A stretch of 64,000 nt of DNA from Nocardioides luteus (GTDB lineage: Bacteria > Actinomycetota > Actinomycetes > Propionibacteriales > Nocardioidaceae). The DNA lies in contig NZ_JZDQ02000011.1 in assembly GCF_000960475.2 (NCBI RefSeq), positions 1 through 64,000 on the forward strand, given 5' to 3'. The position numbers were made by a program, and so were the translations under genes. Shown in pieces: positions 17,867-26,468 of this stretch; the stretch's first letter is position 1, and every line of letters begins with the position of its first letter. Under the pieces are notes generated by a model that ran no database searches, was not told where the DNA came from, and worked only from the letters and a program-made list of their open reading frames with translations.

Positions 17867-19234
17867 GTGTCCACCGCCCCCACCACTCGACGGCGGCTGC
17901 CGCTCCCGTCGTTCTCGGTCCAGATCATCCTCGGCCTCGCGCTCGGCGTCGCCCTCGGTGCCGTCGCGCGAGCGATCGGCCCCGCGGCCGGAGACGAGGC
18001 CAACTGGCTGACGACCACCCTGGCCACGATCGGCAGCTCGTTCGTCTCGCTGCTCAAGGCCGTCGTCGTACCGCTGATCTTCACGGCCATCATCGCCTCG
18101 ATCGCCAACCTCCGCACGGTCAGCAACGCGGCCCGGCTCGCGGGTCAGACGCTGCTGTGGTTCGCCGTCACCGCGGCGATCTCGGTCGCCATCGGTATCG
18201 GCCTGGGGCTGCTCTTCCGGCCGGGCAGCAACACCGCGGTCAGCACCGCCGACGCGGCCGAGGCCGGCGCGTCCGCGTCGTGGCTCGACTTCCTCCAGGG
18301 CCTGATCCCGGGCAATTTCCTCGGCCTCCAGGCCTCGACGAGCGTCGAGCAGGTCGGCGGGAGCCCGCTCGCGGAGACCGCGCTGAGCTTCAACGTCCTC
18401 CAGGTGCTCGTGGTGGCCCTCGCGATCGGTATCGCGGCGCTCAAGACCGGCGAGAAGGCCGAGCCGTTCCTCGCCCTCAACCGCTCGTTCCTCGCCATCG
18501 TGCAGAAGGTGCTGTGGTGGATCATCCGGCTGGCGCCGATCGGCACCCTCGGCCTGATCGGCAACGCGGTCGCGACGTACGGCTGGGACTCGCTGAGCTC
18601 CCTCGCCTGGTTCGCGGTGGCCGTCTACGTCGGCCTGGCCCTCGTCCTGTTCGTGGTCTACCCGGTGCTGCTGCGCGTCCACGGGCTCAACCCGCTCGCC
18701 TACTTCCGCGGCGCCTGGCCGGCCATCCAGCTCGCCTTCGTCTCGCGCTCCTCGGTGGGCACGATGCCCGTGACCGAGCAGGTGACGGTCAAGAACCTCG
18801 GCGTCCCGCAGGAGTACGCATCCTTCGCCGTCCCGCTGGGCTCCACGACCAAGATGGACGGCTGCGCGTCGATCTACCCGGCGATCTCGGCGATCTTCGT
18901 GGCGCAGATCTTCGGCATCGACCTGAGCATCACCGACTACCTGCTGATCGCCTTCGTCTCGGTCGTCGGCTCGGCCGCGACCGCCGGACTCACCGGCGCC
19001 GTCGTGATGCTGACGCTCACCCTCTCGACGCTCGGCCTGCCGCTGGCCGGTGTCGGCCTGCTGCTCGCGATCGACCCGATCCTCGACATGGGGCGCACCG
19101 CCGTCAACGTCGCCGGCCAGGCGCTCGTGCCGACCATCGTCGCCAAGCGGGAGGGCATCCTCGACATCGACCGCTACCGCTCCGCCTCCGCGGAGGGCCT
19201 GCTGGCAGACGAGCCTGCCACCGTCGCTGCCTGA
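17867..19234 (+). CDS. dicarboxylate/amino acid:cation symporter (DAACS family)
   Basis: A 455-residue membrane carrier importing C4-dicarboxylates or acidic amino acids with Na+ or H+. Family hallmarks: SRSSVGTMPVTEQ (serine-rich hairpin, about 292-305), GSTTKMDGCASIYP (the NMDGT region), and DPILDMGRTAVNVAG (the transport-core Asp/Arg/Asn motif, about 405-420). The start is GTG 17867, chosen because GGAGAAG lies 7 nt upstream and the scaffold helices begin right after. It follows the sensor gene but is likely its own unit. A strong hairpin lies just downstream. Confidence 0.88.
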   Translation: MSTAPTTRRRLPLPSFSVQIILGLALGVALGAVARAIGPAAGDEANWLTTTLATIGSSFVSLLKAVVVPLIFTAIIASIANLRTVSNAARLAGQTLLWFAVTAAISVAIGIGLGLLFRPGSNTAVSTADAAEAGASASWLDFLQGLIPGNFLGLQASTSVEQVGGSPLAETALSFNVLQVLVVALAIGIAALKTGEKAEPFLALNRSFLAIVQKVLWWIIRLAPIGTLGLIGNAVATYGWDSLSSLAWFAVAVYVGLALVLFVVYPVLLRVHGLNPLAYFRGAWPAIQLAFVSRSSVGTMPVTEQVTVKNLGVPQEYASFAVPLGSTTKMDGCASIYPAISAIFVAQIFGIDLSITDYLLIAFVSVVGSAATAGLTGAVVMLTLTLSTLGLPLAGVGLLLAIDPILDMGRTAVNVAGQALVPTIVAKREGILDIDRYRSASAEGLLADEPATVAA

Positions 19235-19248
19235 CCTCTTCGGGCTCC

Positions 19249-19282
19249 AGCGCCCCGGCAGCCATCCGGCTGCCGGGGCGCT
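19249..19282. terminator. bidirectional terminator hairpin
   Basis: A perfect 15-bp GC-rich stem (arms AGCGCCCCGGCAGCC and its complement) with a 4-nt ATCC loop lies between the convergent symporter and FMN reductase genes. There is no T-tract, as is usual in high-GC actinobacteria. Confidence 0.8.
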
Positions 19283-19288
19283 GACGTC

Positions 19289-19885
19289 TCACCCGGGGTA
19301 GGAGGCGGCGGAACGCGCGGTCCGGAGCGCCTCGGCCCACCAGGCGAGCTGGGCGAGCATCGCCTTGGCGTAGACGGGTGACTCCGGGTCGTTCGGTCGG
19401 CCGTTCTCGTCGAGGCGCTCCCAGTAGCGCGGGAACGCGAGGCGCGCCTGCAGCGGGTGAGCGTGCAGCTCGGTGAGGACGTTCTCCAGGTGCAGGGCGG
19501 CATGGCGGCCGCCGCTGTCGCCGCCGTAGGAGACCAGCGCGACCGGCTTGGCCTGCCACTGGGTGAAGTGCCAGTCCAATGCCGACTTCAGCGAGGCCGG
19601 GTAGCTGTGGTTGTACTCGGGCGTGACGATGACGAAGCCGTCGGCGGCCTCGAGCGCCTCGGTGAGGTCGCTCTGACCCTCGGGCCGCGGGTAGTCGGCG
19701 CCGGCGGCCTTCGGTGACTCGGCGGGCAGGGACAACGGGATCTCGTGGTCGGCCAGGTCGATCAGCTCGACGTCGAGACCGCCGTACGCCTCGGCCTGCT
19801 CGGCCATCCAGGAGCCGAAGATCGGGCCACCGCGACCTTCCCGGACGCTGGCGAGGATGACGGCGATACGTAGTGGTTCGTTCAT
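19289..19885 (-). CDS. NADPH-dependent FMN reductase family flavoprotein
   Basis: About 198 residues of flavodoxin-like fold. The N-terminal phosphate loop is ASVREGRGGP, and the flavin-contacting signature is TPEYNHSYPASLKSALDW (about 90-107), followed by VALVSYGGDSGGRHAA. Family members reduce FMN, azo dyes, quinones or chromate with NAD(P)H. The start is placed at the ATG giving NEPLRIAVIL, because the fold begins there; an ATG 15 bp upstream is possible. It is divergent from an XRE/MmyB-like regulator, a frequent pairing in which the regulator controls the oxidoreductase (inference). Confidence 0.85.
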   Translation of the reverse strand: MNEPLRIAVILASVREGRGGPIFGSWMAEQAEAYGGLDVELIDLADHEIPLSLPAESPKAAGADYPRPEGQSDLTEALEAADGFVIVTPEYNHSYPASLKSALDWHFTQWQAKPVALVSYGGDSGGRHAALHLENVLTELHAHPLQARLAFPRYWERLDENGRPNDPESPVYAKAMLAQLAWWAEALRTARSAASYPG

Positions 19886-19974
19886 GTCATCCAGCCTCAC
19901 GTGGATCAGCGGACGCCGGGAGACCGAGCCGAGGCTGGCCCCGGCAGGGCCACCCTGAACACCACCGTGCCCCG

Positions 19975-19980
19975 TAGGGT
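19975..19980 (+). promoter_or_regulatory. leaderless -10 box (TAGGGT) for the XRE regulator
   Basis: TAGGGT lies exactly 7 nt before the ATG at 19988, so transcription is predicted to start at the start codon. This supports choosing 19988 over the upstream in-frame ATG at 19901. Confidence 0.6.
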
Positions 19981-19987
19981 TGAGGCC

Positions 19988-20824
19988 ATGCCCGCCAACC
20001 CGGGAGCCCTCGGCTCGTTCATCAGAGACCGCCGGGACCGGACCACGCCGGAGAGCGTCGGTCTTCCGGTCGGCGTACGCCGCCGCGCGCCCGGGCTACG
20101 CCGCTCCGAGCTGGCCACCCTGGCCGGGATCAGCGTCGAATACCTGGTCCGGATCGAGCAGGGCCGCGACCGTCACCCCTCGCCCCAGGTCCTGCGGGCC
20201 ATCGGTGACGCGCTCCGCCTCGACGCCGCCGCCCACGAGCACCTGCGCGCCCTGGCGATGGCCTCGAGCGGGCAGTGCATGGGGCCCTACTCCACCGGCC
20301 GCGACGTACGTCCCGGCGCCCGTGCCGTGGTGGAGCAGTTCGAGCCGGGGCTGGCGGTGCTCACCAACCGGCTCGGCGACCTGCTCGCCCACACCTCCGG
20401 GTTCGACGCGCTCGCCCGGCCGCTCGGCCTGCTGGACCCGGCGGAGCCCAACCTGACGAGGTACGTCTTCCTCGACCCGCGCGCCCGCGAGGCGTTCCCC
20501 GACTGGGACCGGGTGGCCGACGACCGGGTCACCAATCTCTACCGCGGACCGACCGCCGGCGCCTCACGCCGGCTCATCGAGGCGATCTCGGAGGAGGCCG
20601 GACCGGAGTTCACTGGTCGGCTGAACCGCCACGACCAGCCGCACGGCGGGGTGTGGCGCTGGAACCATCCCGAGGCGGGCGAGCTCCGACTCGACGTCGA
20701 GGAGCTCGAGCTCCCGGCGGGCGACAACCAGCAGATCCTGGTGCTGATGCCGGCCGACGACGCCACCGCCGAGTCACTCGACGCGATGCGGCGCCGCCGC
20801 TCGGGCGCTCTGCGCGCCGTCTGA
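19988..20824 (+). CDS. XRE helix-turn-helix regulator with MmyB-like ligand-binding domain
   Basis: A 278-residue regulator. The N-terminal HTH is at about 10-75 (LGSFIRDRRDRTTPES, LRRSELATLAGISVEYLVRI). The C-terminal MmyB-like domain is at about 100-275 (VLTNRLGDLLAHTSGFDAL, NLTRYVFLDPRAREAFPDW), which in the family resembles a PAS/fatty-acid-binding fold. It is divergent from the FMN reductase with 102 bp between starts. It converges on the LysM gene 22 bp downstream. Confidence 0.85.
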   Translation: MPANPGALGSFIRDRRDRTTPESVGLPVGVRRRAPGLRRSELATLAGISVEYLVRIEQGRDRHPSPQVLRAIGDALRLDAAAHEHLRALAMASSGQCMGPYSTGRDVRPGARAVVEQFEPGLAVLTNRLGDLLAHTSGFDALARPLGLLDPAEPNLTRYVFLDPRAREAFPDWDRVADDRVTNLYRGPTAGASRRLIEAISEEAGPEFTGRLNRHDQPHGGVWRWNHPEAGELRLDVEELELPAGDNQQILVLMPADDATAESLDAMRRRRSGALRAV

Positions 20825-20846
20825 CGACGCCCTCTGACCCGAGCGG

Positions 20847-21653
20847 TCAGCTCGACGGGATGTACAGCTTGAAGCCGGCGGGCAGCTTGTCGGGCGCCCG
20901 GTGGCCGTTGTAGGTCCGCAGCTCCTCCTCGGTGATGCGGAACTTCTTGGCGACGCTCGCGTAGGTGTCTCCCGCGACGGTCGTGTAGACCGTCTCCCCG
21001 GTGCCGGGCTGGGGCGTCGGCTTGGGCTTGGGCTTCGGCTTCGATTTGGCCGGGATCTCGATCGTCGTGCCGGCGAGCAGCTTGGTCGGGTCGTCGTAGC
21101 CGTTGTGCGCCATCAGCTCGGCCGCGGTGACGCCGAACTTCTTGGCGATGCCGACGAACGTGTCACCGGCGACGACCTTGTAGTTCTTCAGCTTCGGCTT
21201 CGCTGCCGGGATCTTGATCTCGCTCCCAGCCAGCAGCTTGGTGGGATCCTCGTAGCCGTTGTGGGCCATCAGCTCGGCCACCTCGACACCGAACTTCTTG
21301 GCGATCCCGGAGAAGGTGTCGCCGGGCACCACGGTGTAGGTCTTCTCCGCCGGCTTCGCGGGCGGGCTCACCACGAGCTCGGCTCCCGCCCGGATCTTGG
21401 CCGGGTCGGCGATCTGGTTCCAGGTCGCGAGGTCGGCGACCTTGACGCCGTACTTCTGAGCGATGCCGGAGAGCGTCTCCCCCGGCTGCACGATGTGGGT
21501 CTTGCGGGCCGGCTCCGCCTGCGCCACGCTCCCACTCACGCTCTGCGCCGACACCGCCGTCGCGGGAGCCAAACCGGCGCCCATCGACGCGAACGAGGCC
21601 GAGGCCCCGATGACAACCGCACCCGAGATCAACCGCGTCATTCGCTTGGTCAT
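20847..21653 (-). CDS. secreted protein with four LysM peptidoglycan-binding domains
   Basis: A 268-residue protein. The signal peptide is about 1-37 (KRMTRLISGAVVIGASA, then PATAVSA). There are four LysM repeats, each opening with a THIVQPGET / YTVVPGDT / YKVVAGDT / YTTVAGDT strand and containing a KKFGV-type helix and an N-x-(6-9)-L pattern. Repeats 2 and 3 are close duplicates (both contain AELMAHNGY). A Lys-Pro tract separates the third and fourth repeats. No catalytic domain is present, so it likely binds the cell wall as a scaffold or spore/wall-associated factor. Confidence 0.88.
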   Translation of the reverse strand: MTKRMTRLISGAVVIGASASFASMGAGLAPATAVSAQSVSGSVAQAEPARKTHIVQPGETLSGIAQKYGVKVADLATWNQIADPAKIRAGAELVVSPPAKPAEKTYTVVPGDTFSGIAKKFGVEVAELMAHNGYEDPTKLLAGSEIKIPAAKPKLKNYKVVAGDTFVGIAKKFGVTAAELMAHNGYDDPTKLLAGTTIEIPAKSKPKPKPKPTPQPGTGETVYTTVAGDTYASVAKKFRITEEELRTYNGHRAPDKLPAGFKLYIPSS

Positions 21654-21659
21654 GAACGC

Positions 21660-21665
21660 ACAGTA
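21660..21665 (-). promoter_or_regulatory. leaderless -10 box (TACTGT) for the LysM gene
   Basis: On the minus strand TACTGT ends 6 nt before the ATG at 21653, which fits a leaderless transcript and fixes the start 63 bp inside the longest open frame. Confidence 0.55.
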
Positions 21666-21717
21666 ATCCGTCCATACGCTCAGGCGCGCGCATTCGCCCC
21701 AAGTCCGCACAGACAAG

Positions 21718-21750
21718 ACCGCCCCGCGACCATGCCGGTCGCGGGGCGGT
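21718..21750 (-). terminator. terminator hairpin of the sucCD operon
   Basis: A perfect 14-bp stem (ACCGCCCCGCGACC and its complement) with a 5-nt loop, 17 bp downstream of the sucD stop on the minus strand. Confidence 0.8.
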
Positions 21751-21766
21751 CAAGATCTGACGTACG

Positions 21767-22663
21767 TCAGAGGGACTGCAGGATCTCGCGAGCGAGAGCA
21801 GCGGTCTCGGACGGCGTCTTGCCGACCTTGACGCCGGCGGCCTCGAGGGCCTCCTTCTTCGCCTGCGCGGTGCCGGCGGAGCCGGACACGATCGCGCCGG
21901 CGTGACCCATGGTCTTACCCTCGGGCGCGGTGAAGCCGGCGACGTAGCCGACGACAGGCTTGGAGATGTTCTCCTTGATGTAGGCCGCGGCCCGCTCCTC
22001 GGCGTCGCCACCGATCTCACCGATCATGACGATGAGCTTGGTCTCGTCGTCCTTCTCGAACGCCTCGAGGGCGTCGATGTGGGTGGTGCCGATGATCGGG
22101 TCACCGCCGATGCCGATGGCGGTGGAGAAGCCGAAGTCCTTCAGCTCGTACATCATCTGGTAGGTCAGCGTGCCCGACTTGGAGACGAGACCGACCGGGC
22201 CCTTGCCGGTGATGGTGTGCGGCGTGATGCCGGCCAGCGACTCGCCCGGCGTGATGATGCCGGGGCAGTTCGGGCCGATCATCCGGGTGGCCTTGCCCTG
22301 CAGGTAGGACCACACCTCGGCGGTGTCCTGGACCGGGACGCCCTCGGTGATGACCACGATGAGCGGCATCTCGGCGTCGATGGCCTCGATCGCGGCGTCC
22401 TTGGTGAACGCCGGCGGCACGAAGAGGACAGACACGTTGGCGCCGGTCTCCTTCATCGCCTCCGCCACGGTGCCGAACACCGGGAGGGTGACGTCCTTGC
22501 CGTCGTGGTCCTTGTGGGTGACCGTGGTGCCGGCCTTGCGGGCGTTGACGCCACCGACGATCTGGGCGCCCGAGTCGAGCATCAGGGCGGTGTGCTTCGC
22601 ACCCATGCCGCCGGTGATGCCCTGGACGATGATCTTGCTGTCCTTGTTGAGGTAGATGCTCAT
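21767..22663 (-). CDS. sucD: succinate-CoA ligase [ADP-forming] alpha subunit
   Basis: A 298-residue TCA-cycle enzyme subunit converting succinyl-CoA, ADP and phosphate to succinate and ATP together with SucC. It shows the CoA-binding N-terminal fold ([16 protein letters not shown]), [11 protein letters not shown] near 122-132, and the phosphorylated active-site histidine in [15 protein letters not shown] (about 246). The ATG is preceded by AGGAGAGAGAAAC. It starts 17 nt after sucC, so the two form an operon. Confidence 0.97.
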   Translation of the reverse strand: MSIYLNKDSKIIVQGITGGMGAKHTALMLDSGAQIVGGVNARKAGTTVTHKDHDGKDVTLPVFGTVAEAMKETGANVSVLFVPPAFTKDAAIEAIDAEMPLIVVITEGVPVQDTAEVWSYLQGKATRMIGPNCPGIITPGESLAGITPHTITGKGPVGLVSKSGTLTYQMMYELKDFGFSTAIGIGGDPIIGTTHIDALEAFEKDDETKLIVMIGEIGGDAEERAAAYIKENISKPVVGYVAGFTAPEGKTMGHAGAIVSGSAGTAQAKKEALEAAGVKVGKTPSETAALAREILQSL

Positions 22664-22680
22664 GTTTCTCTCTCCTGACC

Positions 22681-23844
22681 TCAGGCGTTGGCCAGCTCGG
22701 CGGCCTTGTCGGCGCCGCCGTCCATGGTGTCGACGATGGTGACCAGCGGGTGGTTGGCCTCGCTGAGGATCTGGCGGCCCAGGTCCACGTTGTTGCCGTC
22801 CAGACGCACGACGAGCGGCTTGGTCGCCTCGTTGCCGAGGATGTCCAGCGCGCCGACGATGCCCTTGGCGACCTCGTCACAGGCGGTGATGCCGCCGAAG
22901 ACGTTCACGAACACGGACTTGACCTGCTCGTCGTTCAGGATGACGTCGAGACCGTCGGCCATGACCTGCGCGTTCGCGCCGCCACCGATGTCGAGGAAGT
23001 TGGCGGGCTTCACGCCGCCGTGAGCCTCGCCGGCGTAGGCGACGACGTCGAGGGTCGACATGACCAGACCCGCGCCGTTGCCGATGATGCCGACCTGGCC
23101 GTCGAGCTTCACGTAGTTGAGGCCCTTGTCCTTGGCCTTCGCCTCGAGCGGGTCCTCCTCGTCACGGATGACGAACTGCTCGTGGTCCTCGTGGCGCACC
23201 TCGGAGGCGTTGTCGTCCAGCGACACCTTGCCGTCCAGGGCCTCCAGCTTGTCGCCCTCGAGGCGAGCCAGCGGGTTGACCTCGACGAGGGTCGCGTCCT
23301 CCTCGGTGAACACCGTGTAGAGGCTCTGGATCATCGACACGGCCTGCTCGAAGACGGGCTCCGGGAAGCCGCACTCGGTCGCGATCTCGCGCGCCTTGGC
23401 CTCGTCGACACCCTTGCCGGGGTCGATGCCGATCTGCTTCACGGCGTCGGGGTTGGTCTTGGCGACCTCCTCGATCTCCACACCACCCTCGACGGACGCG
23501 ATGCAGAGGTACTGCCGGTTCGAACGGTCCAGCAGGAAGGAGAAGTAGTACTCCTCCACCGGCGGGGTCGCCGGGGTGATCAGCACCCGGTTGACCTTGA
23601 GGCCCTTGATCTCCATGCCGAGGATGTTCGAGGCGTGCTCGAACGCCTCGTCCGCGGTCTTGGCCAGCTTCACGCCGCCGGCCTTGCCGCGGCCACCGGC
23701 CTTGACCTGCGCCTTGACGACGCAGAAGCCGATCTCCTCGGCGGCCTTCCTGGCTTCCTCAGCCGTCTCGACGACGACACCTTCGGTCACGGCGACGCCG
23801 TGCTTGGCGAAGAGCTTCTTCGCCTGGTACTCCATGAGATCCAC
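22681..23844 (-). CDS. sucC: succinate-CoA ligase [ADP-forming] beta subunit
   Basis: A 387-residue ATP-grasp subunit that binds nucleotide and passes phosphate to the SucD histidine. Motifs are [14 protein letters not shown] at the N-terminus, [18 protein letters not shown] (about 44-61), [11 protein letters not shown] (about 196-206) and [12 protein letters not shown] with GGGANA further on. The start is GTG 23844, with AGGTGG 4 nt upstream; ATG 23835 is the alternative. This operon is conserved next to pcrA and an M23 peptidase in actinobacteria. Confidence 0.97.
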   Translation of the reverse strand: MDLMEYQAKKLFAKHGVAVTEGVVVETAEEARKAAEEIGFCVVKAQVKAGGRGKAGGVKLAKTADEAFEHASNILGMEIKGLKVNRVLITPATPPVEEYYFSFLLDRSNRQYLCIASVEGGVEIEEVAKTNPDAVKQIGIDPGKGVDEAKAREIATECGFPEPVFEQAVSMIQSLYTVFTEEDATLVEVNPLARLEGDKLEALDGKVSLDDNASEVRHEDHEQFVIRDEEDPLEAKAKDKGLNYVKLDGQVGIIGNGAGLVMSTLDVVAYAGEAHGGVKPANFLDIGGGANAQVMADGLDVILNDEQVKSVFVNVFGGITACDEVAKGIVGALDILGNEATKPLVVRLDGNNVDLGRQILSEANHPLVTIVDTMDGGADKAAELANA

Positions 23845-24356
23845 TGATCCACCTGGTCTGTGTGTTGCGGTACGAGGCGGCGTACCGCAGGGATCAGCGG
23901 TCGACGTCCTCGTCTTCAGATGTGTCCGTCCTGCACCCTAGACCCCGCCGAGGCCCGGTTACGAGCCCAGGGGCCACGACGTGACGTACGCCACTAGCGG
24001 GGTGAGAGGCGGGACACACCGGACATATACCAACAAATCGGCAACCTTCGGTAACAGCCCGTAGCCCTGCGAAGCAGACCCCGTTTGACCCCGTACGACA
24101 CAGCCCGTCGCTCGAGGATCGGCCCGTTTCGATACCGCATCGAGGCGCAAATGGACCGAAGACACGCGTTTCCAGTGACACGAAGACTCCGCAATCGAGT
24201 TTCGAATCTGGCGGAAACACGCAGATCAGCGACTGATTCAGCTGTCGGCGAAGGTGAAATCAGCGAAACGGGCGTGCCACATTTCTTGACCGTGCCCTCC
24301 GGTCCGTTACAGTCATGGCTCGCCGTCTGAACCCCGAGCAGCGGAGATATGAACTG
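23845..24356. other. 512-bp non-coding divergent region between sucC and the M23 gene
   Basis: This is the longest gene-free stretch in the window. It has lower GC than its neighbours. Near the right end it holds a sigma-70-like promoter for the M23 gene (24286-24313). The left part must contain the sucCD promoter, but no unambiguous -35/-10 pair stands out. No tRNA, riboswitch or long hairpin was recognised; short open frames here lack ribosome sites and homology. Confidence 0.6.
24286..24313 (+). promoter_or_regulatory. sigma-70-like promoter of the M23 peptidase gene
   Basis: TTGACC (24286-24291), a 16-bp spacer and TACAGT (24308-24313). Because the ATG at 24315 would lie before the expected transcription start (about 24320), the functional start is the ATG at 24357, which has GGAG 10 nt upstream. 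Confidence 0.6.
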
Positions 24357-26342
24357 ATGGGCAACCACCGAGCCGACGTCACCAGTGACAGTCCGCGTTC
24401 GGTCACCCCTTCCCCCGGAGCAACCACGAGCAGCAGCTACGTCGGGAAGCGGCGCGCCGCGCCGGCGACCGACAGCCCTGCTTCACGGCCCGCTCCGCGA
24501 GCGACCGGATCGACCTCCTACGTCGGGAAGCGACGCGCCGCGCCGTCCCCCGCCGTCGGGACCGCGACACCATCCCCCGCCCCAGAGACTCCCGAAGAGC
24601 CGGTGGCCAAGCCCCGGCCCAACCGCGTGGTCCTCGAGCAGACCGGCAAGATGCCGGTCGTCGGGTCCCCGCGCAACGACGAGGCCCTCGACGGCCGCAT
24701 CTCGACCGGTGAGCTCCGCGCTCTCGTCGAGGGCGACGGCCCCGCCTTCCCGTCCTCGTTCCCGACGACGACCCCGGCCCGGCCGATCGTGCCTGTCCAG
24801 CGCCGCGCGACCCAGATCGACCCCGTCCTGGCCGACCTGCTCTCCTCGATGGGCATCGACCCGGACAAGGTGACCCCCGAGGTGCTCGAGGACCTCGGCG
24901 TCGGAGGCATGACGACCTCCGAGCTCACCCTGTTCCTCACCCAGCCGACCAAGCCCGCGCCGAAATCCGTGTCGCACAAGGCGGTCTCGACCAAGACGCC
25001 GCCGCGCGGCGTTCCGGCCGCTCCCGTCGCCCCGGTCGTTCCGGCTGCTCCCGCCCCGGTGCTCCCCGAGCCGGTGGCCCCGGTTTCTCCGGTCGCTCCC
25101 GAGCCGAGCTTCCAGGCGCCCGAGCCGACGCACACCCCGAAGCCGCTGCGGATGGCCAACACCTTTGCGCCGCTGACCGGCAAGGTCCGCGCCGTGCGCC
25201 AGGCCCGCCCGATCCCCGCTCCCCCGATGGCCCCGCCGGCGCCGTCCTACGAGCCGGAGGTCAAGGAGCCCCGCGGGTTCCAGGAGGCGTTCGACGCGCC
25301 GCCGACGTCGTTCAAGATCGACACCACCTCGTTCCCGGCCCCGCCGGTGTCGCTGCCACAGCAGATCGACTTCGACTCGATGGCGATCGACCTCCCGGCC
25401 GAGCCCTACACCGTCGACGCTCCCTACTACGAGGAGCCGCAGGCCGACCAGGCCTACTACGCCGACGACTACTCCGAGTCCTACTTCCGCGCCGAGACCG
25501 GCAGCATCGACCTGCCGAGCATCAGCGAGATCGCGACCTACCGGCCCGAGCTGCACGAGTTCCCGGCGGTCGAGACCACCGGCACGACGGTCGGCATCGG
25601 CGGCCCCACCCGGCCGCGCACCCGCCGCGCCGCGGCTGCGGCAGCCGGTGGCCGTCCCACGGTCCCGCTGACCGCCGGTGCCGCGGCTCTCGCGGCCGCC
25701 ATCGGTGGCATCGCGCTGACCGGCGGTCCGACGATGGTCGCCGCCGATGACGTACGCCTCGTCGGCGCCACCGCGCTCGGTGGCGACAGCGACATGGTGG
25801 TCGTCGGTGACCGCTCCGCGACCGTCACCCGCAACGACGAGCGCTCCGAGGCCGACACCGCGGCCAGCGACCGCGAGAAGGCTCTCCAGGGCGTCGACGT
25901 CCAGGCCGACAAGCAGGACAAGTTCCTCAAGTCGAACATGTGGGAGCTCCCGATCCCGGCGGGCGTCTACCACATCACCGGCACCTTCGGCTCCGCCGGC
26001 TCCAACTGGGCCAGCACCCACACGGGCCTGGACTTCGCGGCCCCCTACGGCACCCCGATCCACGCGATCGCCCGCGGCACGGTCACCTCGACCGCCTGGG
26101 GCGGGGCGTACGGAAACCGAACGATCATCACCCTCGAGGACGGCACCGAGATCTGGTATTGCCACCAGAGCGACTACGGCGTCTCCGTCGGCCAGACGGT
26201 CTCGCCCGGCGAGGTCATCGGCTACGTCGGCTCCACCGGCAACTCCACCGGCAACCACCTCCACGTCGAGGTCCGCCCCGGTGGTGGTGACGCCGTCGAC
26301 CCCGACGCCGCACTCAACGAGCACGGCGTAGACCCGACATAG
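24357..26342 (+). CDS. membrane-anchored M23 family metallopeptidase with long Pro-rich cytoplasmic part
   Basis: A 661-residue protein. Residues 1-435 are low-complexity Pro/Ala/Val-rich, including two copies of SYVGKRRAAP near 25 and 53. One hydrophobic helix lies at about 440-465 (AGAAALAAAIGGIALTGG), then a C-terminal LytM/M23 domain at about 535-655. Zinc ligands are visible: His and Asp in THTGLDFA and His in NHLHVEV. M23 enzymes cut peptidoglycan cross-bridges outside the cell. In actinobacteria an M23 gene often sits between pcrA and sucCD, as here. The long intracellular tail is unusual and may recruit cell-division or wall partners (inference). Confidence 0.88.
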   Translation: MGNHRADVTSDSPRSVTPSPGATTSSSYVGKRRAAPATDSPASRPAPRATGSTSYVGKRRAAPSPAVGTATPSPAPETPEEPVAKPRPNRVVLEQTGKMPVVGSPRNDEALDGRISTGELRALVEGDGPAFPSSFPTTTPARPIVPVQRRATQIDPVLADLLSSMGIDPDKVTPEVLEDLGVGGMTTSELTLFLTQPTKPAPKSVSHKAVSTKTPPRGVPAAPVAPVVPAAPAPVLPEPVAPVSPVAPEPSFQAPEPTHTPKPLRMANTFAPLTGKVRAVRQARPIPAPPMAPPAPSYEPEVKEPRGFQEAFDAPPTSFKIDTTSFPAPPVSLPQQIDFDSMAIDLPAEPYTVDAPYYEEPQADQAYYADDYSESYFRAETGSIDLPSISEIATYRPELHEFPAVETTGTTVGIGGPTRPRTRRAAAAAAGGRPTVPLTAGAAALAAAIGGIALTGGPTMVAADDVRLVGATALGGDSDMVVVGDRSATVTRNDERSEADTAASDREKALQGVDVQADKQDKFLKSNMWELPIPAGVYHITGTFGSAGSNWASTHTGLDFAAPYGTPIHAIARGTVTSTAWGGAYGNRTIITLEDGTEIWYCHQSDYGVSVGQTVSPGEVIGYVGSTGNSTGNHLHVEVRPGGGDAVDPDAALNEHGVDPT

Positions 26343-26406
26343 CCGAGTCGGCGCAACTGCGCGCCTGGGAGCGAAGCGAGCGAGGCGCGCGGTTGCGCCG
26401 ACTCGG
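26343..26406. terminator. large bidirectional hairpin between the M23 gene and pcrA
   Basis: 24-nt arms at 26343-26366 and 26383-26406 pair throughout with one G-T mismatch, closing a 16-nt loop that contains the GAGCGAAGCGAGCG type of sequence. It begins at the M23 stop and lies between convergent genes, so it most likely terminates both. Its size and loop resemble dispersed actinobacterial palindromes. Confidence 0.8.
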
Positions 26407-26468
26407 CGTACCACGAGGAGACAGCCGCTCACGCGACTGCTGCCGCGTGAGCCCTCAACCGCCCCGAA

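Noticed and set aside
23845..24356. c-di-AMP (ydaO-type) riboswitch before the cell-wall peptidase
   Set aside because: Such leaders occur upstream of some actinobacterial wall hydrolases, but the conserved core could not be found and the visible promoter leaves only about 37 nt of leader.
24315..24356. Upstream ATG 24315 as the M23 start
   Set aside because: It lies 1 nt after the -10 box, before the expected transcription start.
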